Below are positions 7,726-14,133 of a DNA stretch of 16,952 nucleotides, piece after piece. Within the stretch, counting starts at the first letter, position 1, and each line of letters opens with the position of its first letter. Made by a program: the position numbers and the translations under genes. This DNA comes from Bacillota bacterium (lineage in GTDB: Bacteria; Bacillota; UBA4882; UBA10575). The stretch covers positions 1 to 16,952 of the forward strand of contig JAAZDX010000218.1 in assembly GCA_012512605.1 (NCBI GenBank), read 5' to 3'. Below the pieces are notes generated by a model. It did no database searches, was not told the origin of the DNA, and was given only the letters and a program-made list of their open reading frames with translations.

Positions 7726-8682
7726 TTGAAGAAACGTAGTTGGTTGATTGTTAGTCTTACATTGTTAATGGTTTTTGCCTGTGTCAATGTATATGCGGCC
7801 AAATATCCCAGCAAACCGGTGGAAGTAATCATTCCTTACAATCCTGGCGGAGGAAGTGACATTACCAGCCGAATCATTGCTAAATACATTCCAGAATATC
7901 TCGGCGAAACAATGGTGGTTGTTAATATTGCCGGAGCACAAGGTAAAATCGGGGAAATGGAAGTTCTAAATGCCAGACCGGATGGGCACAAGCTGTTGTG
8001 GCAACATCATGTTATGCATTGCCTCCATATTACAGGTGTCACAAATTATACTTGGAAAGATTTCACGCCGATCGCGGTTGGTGCCAAAAGTGATAACGTA
8101 GTAGTAGTTAAGAGTGATTCTCCCTGGCAGACGATTAACGACTTTGTTAAGGACGCCAAGGCAAATCCGGGGAAATACATATTTGAATTTGCTCCAGGGA
8201 CCACTAACCAATTCGGTGTACTGCAAATGATTTCTGATACGGGAATCGAAGTCAACTTCGTTCCCAAGTCAGGAGATAATCCGAGAATGGTGTCCTTATT
8301 GGGTGGGCATTGTGACATCACTGTTGTGGCTTTAAATAGTGCTTTGTCTTTTTATGAATCAGGCGATGTTCGGATTCTTGGGACCATGGGGACCTCCCGA
8401 AGCAAGTATGTCCCGGATATTCCAACGCTGATTGAACAAGGAATCCAGGCCGAGCTTTACAACGAGTATGTTCTTTATGCGCCAAAAGGAATCTCCAAAG
8501 AAGTTGAGACAAAAATAAGAGACGCATTCCGTAAGGTTATGACTAGACCAGAAGTGATTAAGGAATTCGACAATGTGGCGACCGAGATTAATTTCATGGA
8601 AAAAGAAGAGACCATTCAAAGACTGGAAAGTATCTTTAATACCTACATGAAGTTAGGCCAGGACTTCGGGATAGCTAAATAA
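7726..8682 (+). CDS. TctC/Bug-family solute-binding protein
   Basis: This is a 318-residue exported receptor of the tripartite tricarboxylate transporter (TTT) type, family-typical in length. An N-terminal export signal covers residues 1-24, with likely cleavage after 'VYA'. Cys19 in 'MVFAC' could be a weak lipobox. The mature part begins with the Bug signature 'YPSKPVEVIIPYNPGGGSD', in which the loop at 38-45 and D45 contact a ligand carboxylate in this family. Also typical are 'MVVVNIAGAQGKIG', 'FAPGTTNQFG', and 'GDNPRMVSLLGGHCDI'. The start is TTG at 7726 after AGGAGGG. No TctA or TctB membrane subunits are in the window, so the partner is elsewhere or is a different carrier. A terminator follows, then an enolase-superfamily enzyme, suggesting that the ligand is a sugar acid or other hydroxycarboxylate (inference). 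Confidence 0.92.
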   Translation: MKKRSWLIVSLTLLMVFACVNVYAAKYPSKPVEVIIPYNPGGGSDITSRIIAKYIPEYLGETMVVVNIAGAQGKIGEMEVLNARPDGHKLLWQHHVMHCLHITGVTNYTWKDFTPIAVGAKSDNVVVVKSDSPWQTINDFVKDAKANPGKYIFEFAPGTTNQFGVLQMISDTGIEVNFVPKSGDNPRMVSLLGGHCDITVVALNSALSFYESGDVRILGTMGTSRSKYVPDIPTLIEQGIQAELYNEYVLYAPKGISKEVETKIRDAFRKVMTRPEVIKEFDNVATEINFMEKEETIQRLESIFNTYMKLGQDFGIAK

Positions 8683-8695
8683 GCTAGGATAAATT

Positions 8696-8751
8696 AAGAC
8701 CGCTGAACAAAAGACCCAATATGAATGTTCAGTTCAGCGGTCTTGTTTTTT
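8696..8751 (+). terminator. Intrinsic terminator after TctC-like gene
   Basis: AAGACCGCTGAAC (8696-8708) pairs perfectly with GTTCAGCGGTCTT (8732-8744), a 13-bp stem over a 23-base loop, followed by GTTTTTT. A second, inner pairing CTGAAC/GTTCAG (8726-8731) competes for the left arm. It lies 13 bases after the stop. The next gene either relies on read-through or has its own promoter, which I could not identify. Confidence 0.8.
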
Positions 8752-8786
8752 AAATCGACCTTGAGATGGAGAAAAATATTAAGCAA

Positions 8787-8792
8787 AAGGAG
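8787..8792 (+). promoter_or_regulatory. Ribosome-binding site deciding the start at 8802
   Basis: AAGGAG at 8787-8792 is 9 bases before the ATG at 8802. It lies inside the 12-codon extension that the upstream ATG at 8766 would add, so the shorter protein starting 'MKITDVQV' is favoured. Confidence 0.75.
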
Positions 8793-8801
8793 ATAGTTAC
8801 G

Positions 8802-9902
8802 ATGAAGATTACTGACGTGCAAGTTGATATTCTTGGGTATAGATGTAAAAAGCCAGTTGTATTTTCCCATCTTCAAATATTACAGCGGAAAATTATCCTT
8901 GTTAAAATATTTACAGATGAAGGTATAATTGGTATAGGCGATGTTGATGCAGAACCCACCGGTGATTCCGTGGCTAGAGATATAATACTGAATAAGTATA
9001 AACCGCAATTAATTGGGGAGGACCCTTTAAAGATCGGCTACTTGTGGGAAAAGCTCATCAACCTACCACGGGCGATGGGTCGTTTGGCTACCGAGATGTA
9101 TGCCCTTGGTGCAGTAGATGTTGCCTTATGGGATATTGCTGGTAAGGCTATGAATCAGCCGGTAGCTTCCCTCTTGGGGAAGTATCGCACAGAGGTCCCG
9201 GTATACGCCAGTTGGAGCTATCTGACCTTAGAGGAGCTGCCGGAAAAAATGGAAGAGACTTTAGAAAAAAACTTCAAAGCTACTAAAATTAGAATCGGGG
9301 TTAACCCAGAGATTGATGAAAAATTGGTGGCGACCGCACGGAATATATTAGGTGATGAATGCCGATTGATGGTTGACGTTAATTCGGGTTGGTCGAGAGT
9401 CGATGCGGAGCGAAATGCATACCTTCTTGAAAAATATAATCTGGATTGGATTGAGGAACCGATCGATTCTTCCAATATTGAAGGCTACAGAAACTTAGCG
9501 GCGCGCATTCGGACCCCGATCGCCATGGGTGAGCATCAGAACACACGTCAAGAATTCAGAGATTTACTCCTTCAGGAAGCGGCTGATGTTTACCAACCGG
9601 ATATAAGAGCCGGAGGAATAACAGAATGTAAAAAAATTGTTGATATGGTTAATACGTGGGGATTTAAGGCAGTTCCCCATTGTTATGGTTCCGGCTTGAA
9701 AGGTGCGGCTACGCTTCAACTTATCGGTGCGATTTCTGGACCTACTTTGTTTGAACTGAATATGAATGAGGATCCATTACGCACAGAGATTATTCGCGAG
9801 GATGTATTTACGGTAAAGGATGGTAAGATAAAAATACCGGAGGGTCCTGGGCTTGGCGTTTCACTTGATGAAAATTCTGTACGCAAGTACCTTCAGGATT
9901 AA
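8802..9902 (+). CDS. Mandelate racemase/muconate lactonizing family enzyme
   Basis: This is a 366-residue member of the enolase superfamily, the usual length. It starts at ATG 8802, giving the family-typical N-terminus 'MKITDVQV'. The capping domain spans about 1-115 and the barrel follows. Metal ligands are D192 ('VDVNSGW'), E218 or E219 ('WIEEP') and E244 ('MGEH'). The catalytic set resembles the mandelate racemase subgroup: K162-I-R164 (the K-x-K position, with Arg at the second base), D267 ('YQPDIRAGG'), H293 ('VPHCYGSG') and E318 ('FELNMNED'). These enzymes abstract a proton alpha to a carboxylate, and most of this subgroup are sugar-acid dehydratases. The exact substrate cannot be read from sequence. 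Neighbours are a carboxylate-binding TctC-like protein and a GntR regulator, suggesting an acid-sugar or hydroxy-acid pathway. Alternatives are a racemase or epimerase. Confidence 0.9.
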   Translation: MKITDVQVDILGYRCKKPVVFSHLQILQRKIILVKIFTDEGIIGIGDVDAEPTGDSVARDIILNKYKPQLIGEDPLKIGYLWEKLINLPRAMGRLATEMYALGAVDVALWDIAGKAMNQPVASLLGKYRTEVPVYASWSYLTLEELPEKMEETLEKNFKATKIRIGVNPEIDEKLVATARNILGDECRLMVDVNSGWSRVDAERNAYLLEKYNLDWIEEPIDSSNIEGYRNLAARIRTPIAMGEHQNTRQEFRDLLLQEAADVYQPDIRAGGITECKKIVDMVNTWGFKAVPHCYGSGLKGAATLQLIGAISGPTLFELNMNEDPLRTEIIREDVFTVKDGKIKIPEGPGLGVSLDENSVRKYLQD

Positions 9903-9976
9903 TGTTTTTTGCCGACACAATACATAAGGGATGTAGCCTCCTATTAAATTAGGAATGCTTAATGAGGTGGTAAACT

Positions 9977-10693
9977 ATGGAAGTTGCATTTAAACCCATT
10001 AAAAGCATTAAAGTATATCGGCAGGTCATTGAGCAGATTCAAGAGATGATTTATACGGGACACCTTAAAAAAGGCGATCGGTTACCCTCAGAACGGGAAT
10101 TGCGAGACCAATTGAATGTAAGTAGGGCGTCAATTAGAGAGGCTTTCAGCGTTCTGGAAATATTAGGCTTAATTGAAAGCAGGCCGGGTGAAGGGACATT
10201 TATCACCAGCAGCAGGGAAAATAAAATTTTGGAACCCCTTTCTATGGTTCTAATGTTAGAGGATAACCTCTCCGAAGATTTGCTGGAGTTCCGGCGTGTT
10301 TTGGAGATTGATTCGGCACGTTTGGCCGCTGAAAGGGTAACTGAAACAGAACTTGAAGAGATGAAAAAGTACAATGATATCCTCGCCAACAGTTTAGGCC
10401 ATGAGGAAATCAGTGTCCGGGCGGATCGCATGTTCCATAGTGTTATCGCCAAAAGTAGTAAAAACAAGGTGCTATATGATGTTATGGTAGCCATTTCCGA
10501 TGCGATGGATTATCACATAGAATACACCAGGACAAAATTGGTTTCCGAAACTGACACCATGAATAATTTTGTACAGCAACATTGGAGAATTTATGAAGCT
10601 ATAAAAAACGGTCAGGGTAAAGAGGCGATGAGAGAAATGGAGAATCACCTGGACTATGTGGAGAAGCTTGTTAAGAAGAAGATTTTTGACTAA
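9977..10693 (+). CDS. FadR-type GntR transcriptional regulator (FCD domain)
   Basis: This is a 238-residue DNA-binding repressor or activator. The winged helix covers about residues 8-73, with 'GDRLPSERELRDQLNVSRAS' and 'LIESRPGEGTFI' as in all GntR proteins. The C-terminal FCD ligand domain (about 95-225) shows the usual metal-site pattern: D150 and H154 ('DRMFH'), H202 and H224. Such domains commonly bind organic acids through the metal. The start is ATG 9977 with GAGGTGG 6 bases upstream. It lies between the enolase-superfamily gene and the lactate oxidation operon, whose promoter has two sites fitting the FadR-family operator, so I infer that it controls that operon. In Acetobacterium woodii a GntR gene (lctA) heads the lct operon in the same way. 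It may also respond to the substrate of the adjacent enolase-superfamily enzyme. Confidence 0.92.
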   Translation: MEVAFKPIKSIKVYRQVIEQIQEMIYTGHLKKGDRLPSERELRDQLNVSRASIREAFSVLEILGLIESRPGEGTFITSSRENKILEPLSMVLMLEDNLSEDLLEFRRVLEIDSARLAAERVTETELEEMKKYNDILANSLGHEEISVRADRMFHSVIAKSSKNKVLYDVMVAISDAMDYHIEYTRTKLVSETDTMNNFVQQHWRIYEAIKNGQGKEAMREMENHLDYVEKLVKKKIFD

Positions 10694-10742
10694 CAGCCGT
10701 TCTTACCTTGGTTAATACGGATTAGAAATGTAATATTTTCCG

Positions 10743-10773
10743 TTGTCTGGTCTGACAATTATAATATTATAAT
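10743..10773 (+). promoter_or_regulatory. Candidate promoter of the lactate oxidation operon
   Basis: Two perfect TATAAT boxes occur at 10760-10765 and 10768-10773 within an AT-rich palindrome. TTGTCT at 10743-10748 could be the -35 of the second with a long 19-base spacer; the first box has only a weak -35 near 10737. A regulator site overlaps this region. Promoter placement here is likely; the exact boxes are not certain. Confidence 0.45.
10747..10758 (+). promoter_or_regulatory. FadR/GntR-type operator 1 (CTGGTCTGACAA)
   Basis: Bases 10748-10758, TGGTCTGACAA, fit TNGTNNNACNA, the known FadR-family GntR operator pattern. It sits on the candidate promoter and matches operator 2 in all but two bases. 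It also forms part of a TTGTC-N6-GACAA inverted repeat (10743-10758). Binding by the adjacent GntR protein would block polymerase. Confidence 0.6.
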
Positions 10774-10775
10774 TG
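10756..10775 (+). repeat. 20-bp perfect AT palindrome
   Basis: CAATTATAAT/ATTATAATTG is a perfect palindrome with no spacer that contains both TATAAT boxes. It overlaps the right end of operator 1. It could be a further protein site or a DNA-melting element of the promoter. Confidence 0.6.
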
Positions 10776-10806
10776 ATCTCCTTAAATCAAGTAGGATCGA
10801 TCAGTG

Positions 10807-10818
10807 CTGGTTCGACAA
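10807..10818 (+). promoter_or_regulatory. FadR/GntR-type operator 2 (CTGGTTCGACAA)
   Basis: Bases 10808-10818, TGGTTCGACAA, again fit TNGTNNNACNA. The centre is 60 bases downstream of operator 1, a near-integral number of helical turns, so paired or looped binding is possible. It lies 74 bases before the etfB start, within the likely transcribed leader. Confidence 0.55.
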
Positions 10819-10892
10819 ACATTTGCTTTTGGAATATATTACGTTTCTGGTTTACTCTGACTGTTTAGATTTCTATCTTTAGGGGGAGAACA

Positions 10893-11708
10893 ATGAAGAT
10901 CATTGTCATGATTAAACAAGTTCCCGAGACAAGTGATGTCAAAATGGATGAGCAAAGTGGAACCATGGTCAGAGAAGGCGTAGAGAGTATCATCAATCCC
11001 CTTGATCTTTACGCTGTGGAAACCGGGATTAAGCTCAAAGAACAATACGGTGGGCAAGTGGTTGCTATTACGATGGGCCCACCTAAGGCGGAGAAAGCCC
11101 TCCGTGAAGCCCTGGCGATGGGTTGCGATGAAGGGATCCTGATCTCTGGCAAGGAATTTGCGGGCTCGGATACGGTCGCAACTGCTTATGTTTTAGCGCA
11201 GGCGATTAAGATGGTTGGTGATTATGATTTGGTGCTGGCCGGTGAACGGGCGACCGACGGAGATACCGGGCAAGTTGGTCCGGGGGTGGCTGCTCTGCTT
11301 AATCTGCCCCTTTCAACTTATACAAGTAGCATTGTCGATCTAGTGGACAAAACAATTACGGTGGAACGCTTGACCGAAGAGGGTTATGAGGTTTTGGAAC
11401 TGCCCATGCCTGCGTTATTAACAGTAGTTAAGGAGATCAGTTTTCCCCGATTACCCACCCTGCGGGGAAAACAACGGGCCAAAAAGCACGAATTTCTACG
11501 TTGGACAGCGGAGGGTATGAGCTTGGAGAGGGATAAATTGGGACTTAGAGGCTCGCCGACTCGGGTGGTTAAGATTGAGCATCCTAAGGTACTTCGTCAA
11601 GGCCAAATCCTTCGGGTAACCGATGAGGAAACATTGGACAAAGCAATAGATTTGCTGGAGAAGTTTTTAGGCGACAAAGAAATAATCACCAAGGAGGGTA
11701 AGGGATGA
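10893..11708 (+). CDS. etfB: Electron transfer flavoprotein beta subunit, confurcating type
   Basis: This is a 271-residue protein, full length. The N-terminus 'MKIIVMIKQVPETSDVKMDE' and 'INPLDLYAVETGIKLKE' are typical EtfB. The loop D122-G-D-T-G-Q-V-G-P130 resembles the 'DGDTAQVGP' form I associate with bifurcating EtfAB, where a second FAD occupies the site that AMP fills in respiratory ETFs ('DDDxNQTGQ'). This suggests electron confurcation with NAD and ferredoxin, as in the LctBCD complex of Acetobacterium woodii. The start is ATG 10893 behind GGGGGAG. It is the first gene of the operon, and its stop overlaps the etfA start (ATGA, 11705-11708). Control by the GntR sites at 10747-10818 is likely. 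The cofactor assignment is inference from motif and context. Confidence 0.93.
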   Translation: MKIIVMIKQVPETSDVKMDEQSGTMVREGVESIINPLDLYAVETGIKLKEQYGGQVVAITMGPPKAEKALREALAMGCDEGILISGKEFAGSDTVATAYVLAQAIKMVGDYDLVLAGERATDGDTGQVGPGVAALLNLPLSTYTSSIVDLVDKTITVERLTEEGYEVLELPMPALLTVVKEISFPRLPTLRGKQRAKKHEFLRWTAEGMSLERDKLGLRGSPTRVVKIEHPKVLRQGQILRVTDEETLDKAIDLLEKFLGDKEIITKEGKG

Positions 11709-12706
11709 GTTCTGCGAAGGTTTGGACGATAGCCGAAACTAATGGAAGCAGATTAAAACCGGTTTCTTACGAACTTCCGGCTCGAGGACGGATTTTAGCT
11801 GATAAACTTGGTACCCGATTGGCCTCCGTGGTAATTGGCGACCAGATTAACCATGACGATTTACAAGAGTTGATTTGGCGGGGAGTAGATGAAATCTACG
11901 TGGTTTCCCATCCGGAACTGTCAAGTTTTCTCGTGGAGAATTACAGTAATGTTTTAATGGACCTGATTGGAACGCATCATCCAGAGATTATCATTGCCGC
12001 CGCCACAACCGCAGGCCGAACTTTAATGCCCCATGTGGCGGTGAGGTTGCCTGCCGGTCTGACCGCCGATTGTACAGAACTGGATATCGAGGAGGGGACG
12101 GGTAATTTGTTGCAAACCAGACCGGCAATTGGGGGCAATATATTGGCAACGATCAAAACTCCAAAGTACAGACCGCAGATGGCCACGGTTCGCCCTAAGT
12201 CAACTAAACCCCTTCCGCGCGATGAGGGCCGGAGCGGAAAGATCCACGTCGTGGACTTTTCCCCGAATTGGATCGACGGTCGCGTCAAGAAAGTTGGAAT
12301 GCGTAAAACAGAGGATATGGGCGCAGGGATCCAGGATGCGGAGGTTGTAGTTGCTGGGGGAAGAGGCCTAAAGAAAGGGGATAATTTCTATTTGCTGCGG
12401 GAGCTGGCGGAGTTATTAGGTGGTGTGGTCGGGGCTTCGAGAGACGCTGTGGACCGGGGGTGGATCTCCTACCCTCATCAAATCGGTTTAAGTGGAAAAA
12501 CAGTTACGCCCAAGTTTTACCTGGCAGCCGGAATTTCAGGGGCAATTCAACATCTGGCTGGGATGAAAACGGCGGAAGTAATTGTCGCGGTAAATAGTGA
12601 TCCGGATGCACCCATCTTCAAAGTGGCGGATTTTGGGATTGTTGGCGACCTATTTACCGTACTTCCGGCCCTAATTAACCGATTAAAAGGGGGAAAAGGA
12701 AGATGA
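11705..12706 (+). CDS. etfA: Electron transfer flavoprotein alpha subunit
   Basis: This is a 333-residue EtfA. Domain I starts at the extreme N-terminus ('AKVWTIAETNGSRLKPVSYE'), and the 'ATTAGRTLMPHVAVRL' segment is conserved. The C-terminal FAD domain has 'GGRGLKKGDNFYLL', R246 ('GASRDAVDRGW'), 'LSGKTVTPKFYLAAGISGAI' with H283 in 'QHLAGM', and 'NSDPDAPIFKVADFGIVGDL'. It has no N-terminal CxxCxxC ferredoxin-like domain, which the Acetobacterium LctC subunit has, as I recall. The protein is therefore the short form, and electron exchange with ferredoxin would have to use the flavins directly. Start and stop both overlap the neighbours by four bases (ATGA), so etfB, etfA and the dehydrogenase are made in a fixed ratio. 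Confidence 0.93.
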   Translation: MSSAKVWTIAETNGSRLKPVSYELPARGRILADKLGTRLASVVIGDQINHDDLQELIWRGVDEIYVVSHPELSSFLVENYSNVLMDLIGTHHPEIIIAAATTAGRTLMPHVAVRLPAGLTADCTELDIEEGTGNLLQTRPAIGGNILATIKTPKYRPQMATVRPKSTKPLPRDEGRSGKIHVVDFSPNWIDGRVKKVGMRKTEDMGAGIQDAEVVVAGGRGLKKGDNFYLLRELAELLGGVVGASRDAVDRGWISYPHQIGLSGKTVTPKFYLAAGISGAIQHLAGMKTAEVIVAVNSDPDAPIFKVADFGIVGDLFTVLPALINRLKGGKGR

Positions 12707-14118
12707 AATATAATTCGGTCTCGACCGATATAATTGCTGAATTAAAGGCGATTGTCGGAGAGAAAAATGTTATTCTCGATCCAGAAAAAATGGAAGCATA
12801 TTCCCATGATGAAACCCCCACCGCCCAATACGGAAGAATGCCTGAAGTAGTAGTAACGCCGGTAAATTCGGCTCAGATTGCTGAAATAATGAAATTAGCC
12901 AATAAAAGACTGGTGCCGGTCACGCCCCGTGGGGCTGGCAGTGGTCTTTCTGGGGGGGCGATCCCGAAATTTGGAGGGATTGTTCTCTCGGTAGAAAAAA
13001 TGAACCGGATTATCGAGATCGACTATAAGAATATGATGGCTGTAGTTGAACCAGGAGTGGTCACCAATGAAGTCAATGAGCTTATTGCAAAGGAAGGTTT
13101 GTTTTTTGCCGGTTACCCAATGAGCCTTGAATCGTGTTATATTGGAGGGAATATTGCGGAAAACGCTGGCGGTGGACGGGCGGTTAAATACGGCGTTACA
13201 GGGCGTTATATCATGGGGTTGGAGGTGGTGCTTCCCACCGGAGAAATCTTGGAGCTGGGGGGTAAACGGGTTAAGGATGTTACCGGTTATGATCTTAAAC
13301 AGTTGTTTATTGGTTCTGAAGGGACGCTCGGTGTTATTACCAAGGCCATAATCAAACTGTTACCACTACCGAAGAAGAAAACAGACCTCCTGGTTTTGTT
13401 TGAGGATGTCCGTACCGCCATTGATTTAGTACCGGAAATTATGACCAAAGGGCGGGTGATTCCTACCTCCATTGAATTTATGGATAAACTTTCCGTGCAA
13501 ACCTCGTGTGAATATTTGAATGAGCAACTACCATACCAACAGGCCGGTGCTATGCTCCTGATTGAAGTGGATGGTAACCACGAGCAACAAGTGGAGGAAG
13601 ATGCAGAGATCATTGGGGAGATCTGTTACCAGCAAGGGGCGCTAGAAGTTTATGTTGCTGATAATTATACTACCCAAGAACGGGTATGGAGTGTCCGTAG
13701 GAACATCGCCGAGGCATTTATGGTTTATAGCCCACACCAAAGTCTGGAGGATGTGGTCTTACCGATTGCAGAAATCCCTAACCTAATGCCTTATATCGAG
13801 CAAATATCCGAAAAATATGGGATCAAGATCCCTGTTTACGGCCATGCTGGTGATGGTAACCTCCACCTCACATTGGTTAAAAACCCGGAAAGTACGATGG
13901 AAGAGTGGTATAACACAGAAGATAAAGCTTTACGGGAGATATATACGGTAACTAAAAAGCTGGGCGGTACGATCAGTGGGGAGCACGGGATAGGTTCCAA
14001 AAGAAATAAATATCTCGACCTGGCCTGCTCATCTGAGGAGATTAGAATTATGAAAGCAATAAAGCGGGTTTTTGACCCTAACGGGATTATGAACCCGGGA
14101 AAGATATTCCCGGATTGA
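12703..14118 (+). CDS. lctD: FAD-linked D-lactate dehydrogenase (GlcD/LctD-type)
   Basis: This is a 471-residue flavoprotein of the GlcD/vanillyl-alcohol-oxidase superfamily. The FAD-binding PCMH domain spans about residues 35-215, with the pyrophosphate loop 'TPRGAGSGLSGG' (74-85), 'CYIGGNIAENAGGGRAVKYG', and 'GSEGTLGVITKAIIKLLPLP'. The C-terminal substrate domain has H381 and H388 in 'GHAGDGNLHL' and E427-H428 in 'GEHGIG', the metal and catalytic residues of D-2-hydroxyacid dehydrogenases, and ends in 'NPGKIF'. Coupled by a four-base overlap to etfA, it should oxidise D-lactate to pyruvate and pass electrons to EtfAB. The lactate racemase downstream would supply the D isomer from L-lactate. 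Glycolate or another 2-hydroxyacid is an alternative substrate, but the racemase and lactate permease argue for lactate. Confidence 0.9.
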   Translation: MKYNSVSTDIIAELKAIVGEKNVILDPEKMEAYSHDETPTAQYGRMPEVVVTPVNSAQIAEIMKLANKRLVPVTPRGAGSGLSGGAIPKFGGIVLSVEKMNRIIEIDYKNMMAVVEPGVVTNEVNELIAKEGLFFAGYPMSLESCYIGGNIAENAGGGRAVKYGVTGRYIMGLEVVLPTGEILELGGKRVKDVTGYDLKQLFIGSEGTLGVITKAIIKLLPLPKKKTDLLVLFEDVRTAIDLVPEIMTKGRVIPTSIEFMDKLSVQTSCEYLNEQLPYQQAGAMLLIEVDGNHEQQVEEDAEIIGEICYQQGALEVYVADNYTTQERVWSVRRNIAEAFMVYSPHQSLEDVVLPIAEIPNLMPYIEQISEKYGIKIPVYGHAGDGNLHLTLVKNPESTMEEWYNTEDKALREIYTVTKKLGGTISGEHGIGSKRNKYLDLACSSEEIRIMKAIKRVFDPNGIMNPGKIFPD

Positions 14119-14133
14119 GAAAGGAAGTTGATT

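Noticed and set aside
7650..7739. 29-codon GTG frame after a purine-rich stretch
   Set aside because: The purine run abuts the GTG with no spacing, the product has no recognisable character, and it runs into the ribosome site and start of the next gene.
8766..8801. Upstream ATG giving a 12-residue extension of the enolase-superfamily enzyme
   Set aside because: The ribosome site AAGGAG lies inside this extension and the family N-terminus is 'MKI.DV'; no ribosome site precedes 8766.
10051..10494. 147-codon minus-strand frame inside the GntR gene
   Set aside because: Antisense to a clear winged-helix/FCD protein; serine- and arginine-rich shadow with no family resemblance.
14128..14133. TTG start for larA two codons upstream
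   Set aside because: Too close to the ribosome site, and the ATG at 14134 puts all catalytic residues at the reference numbering.
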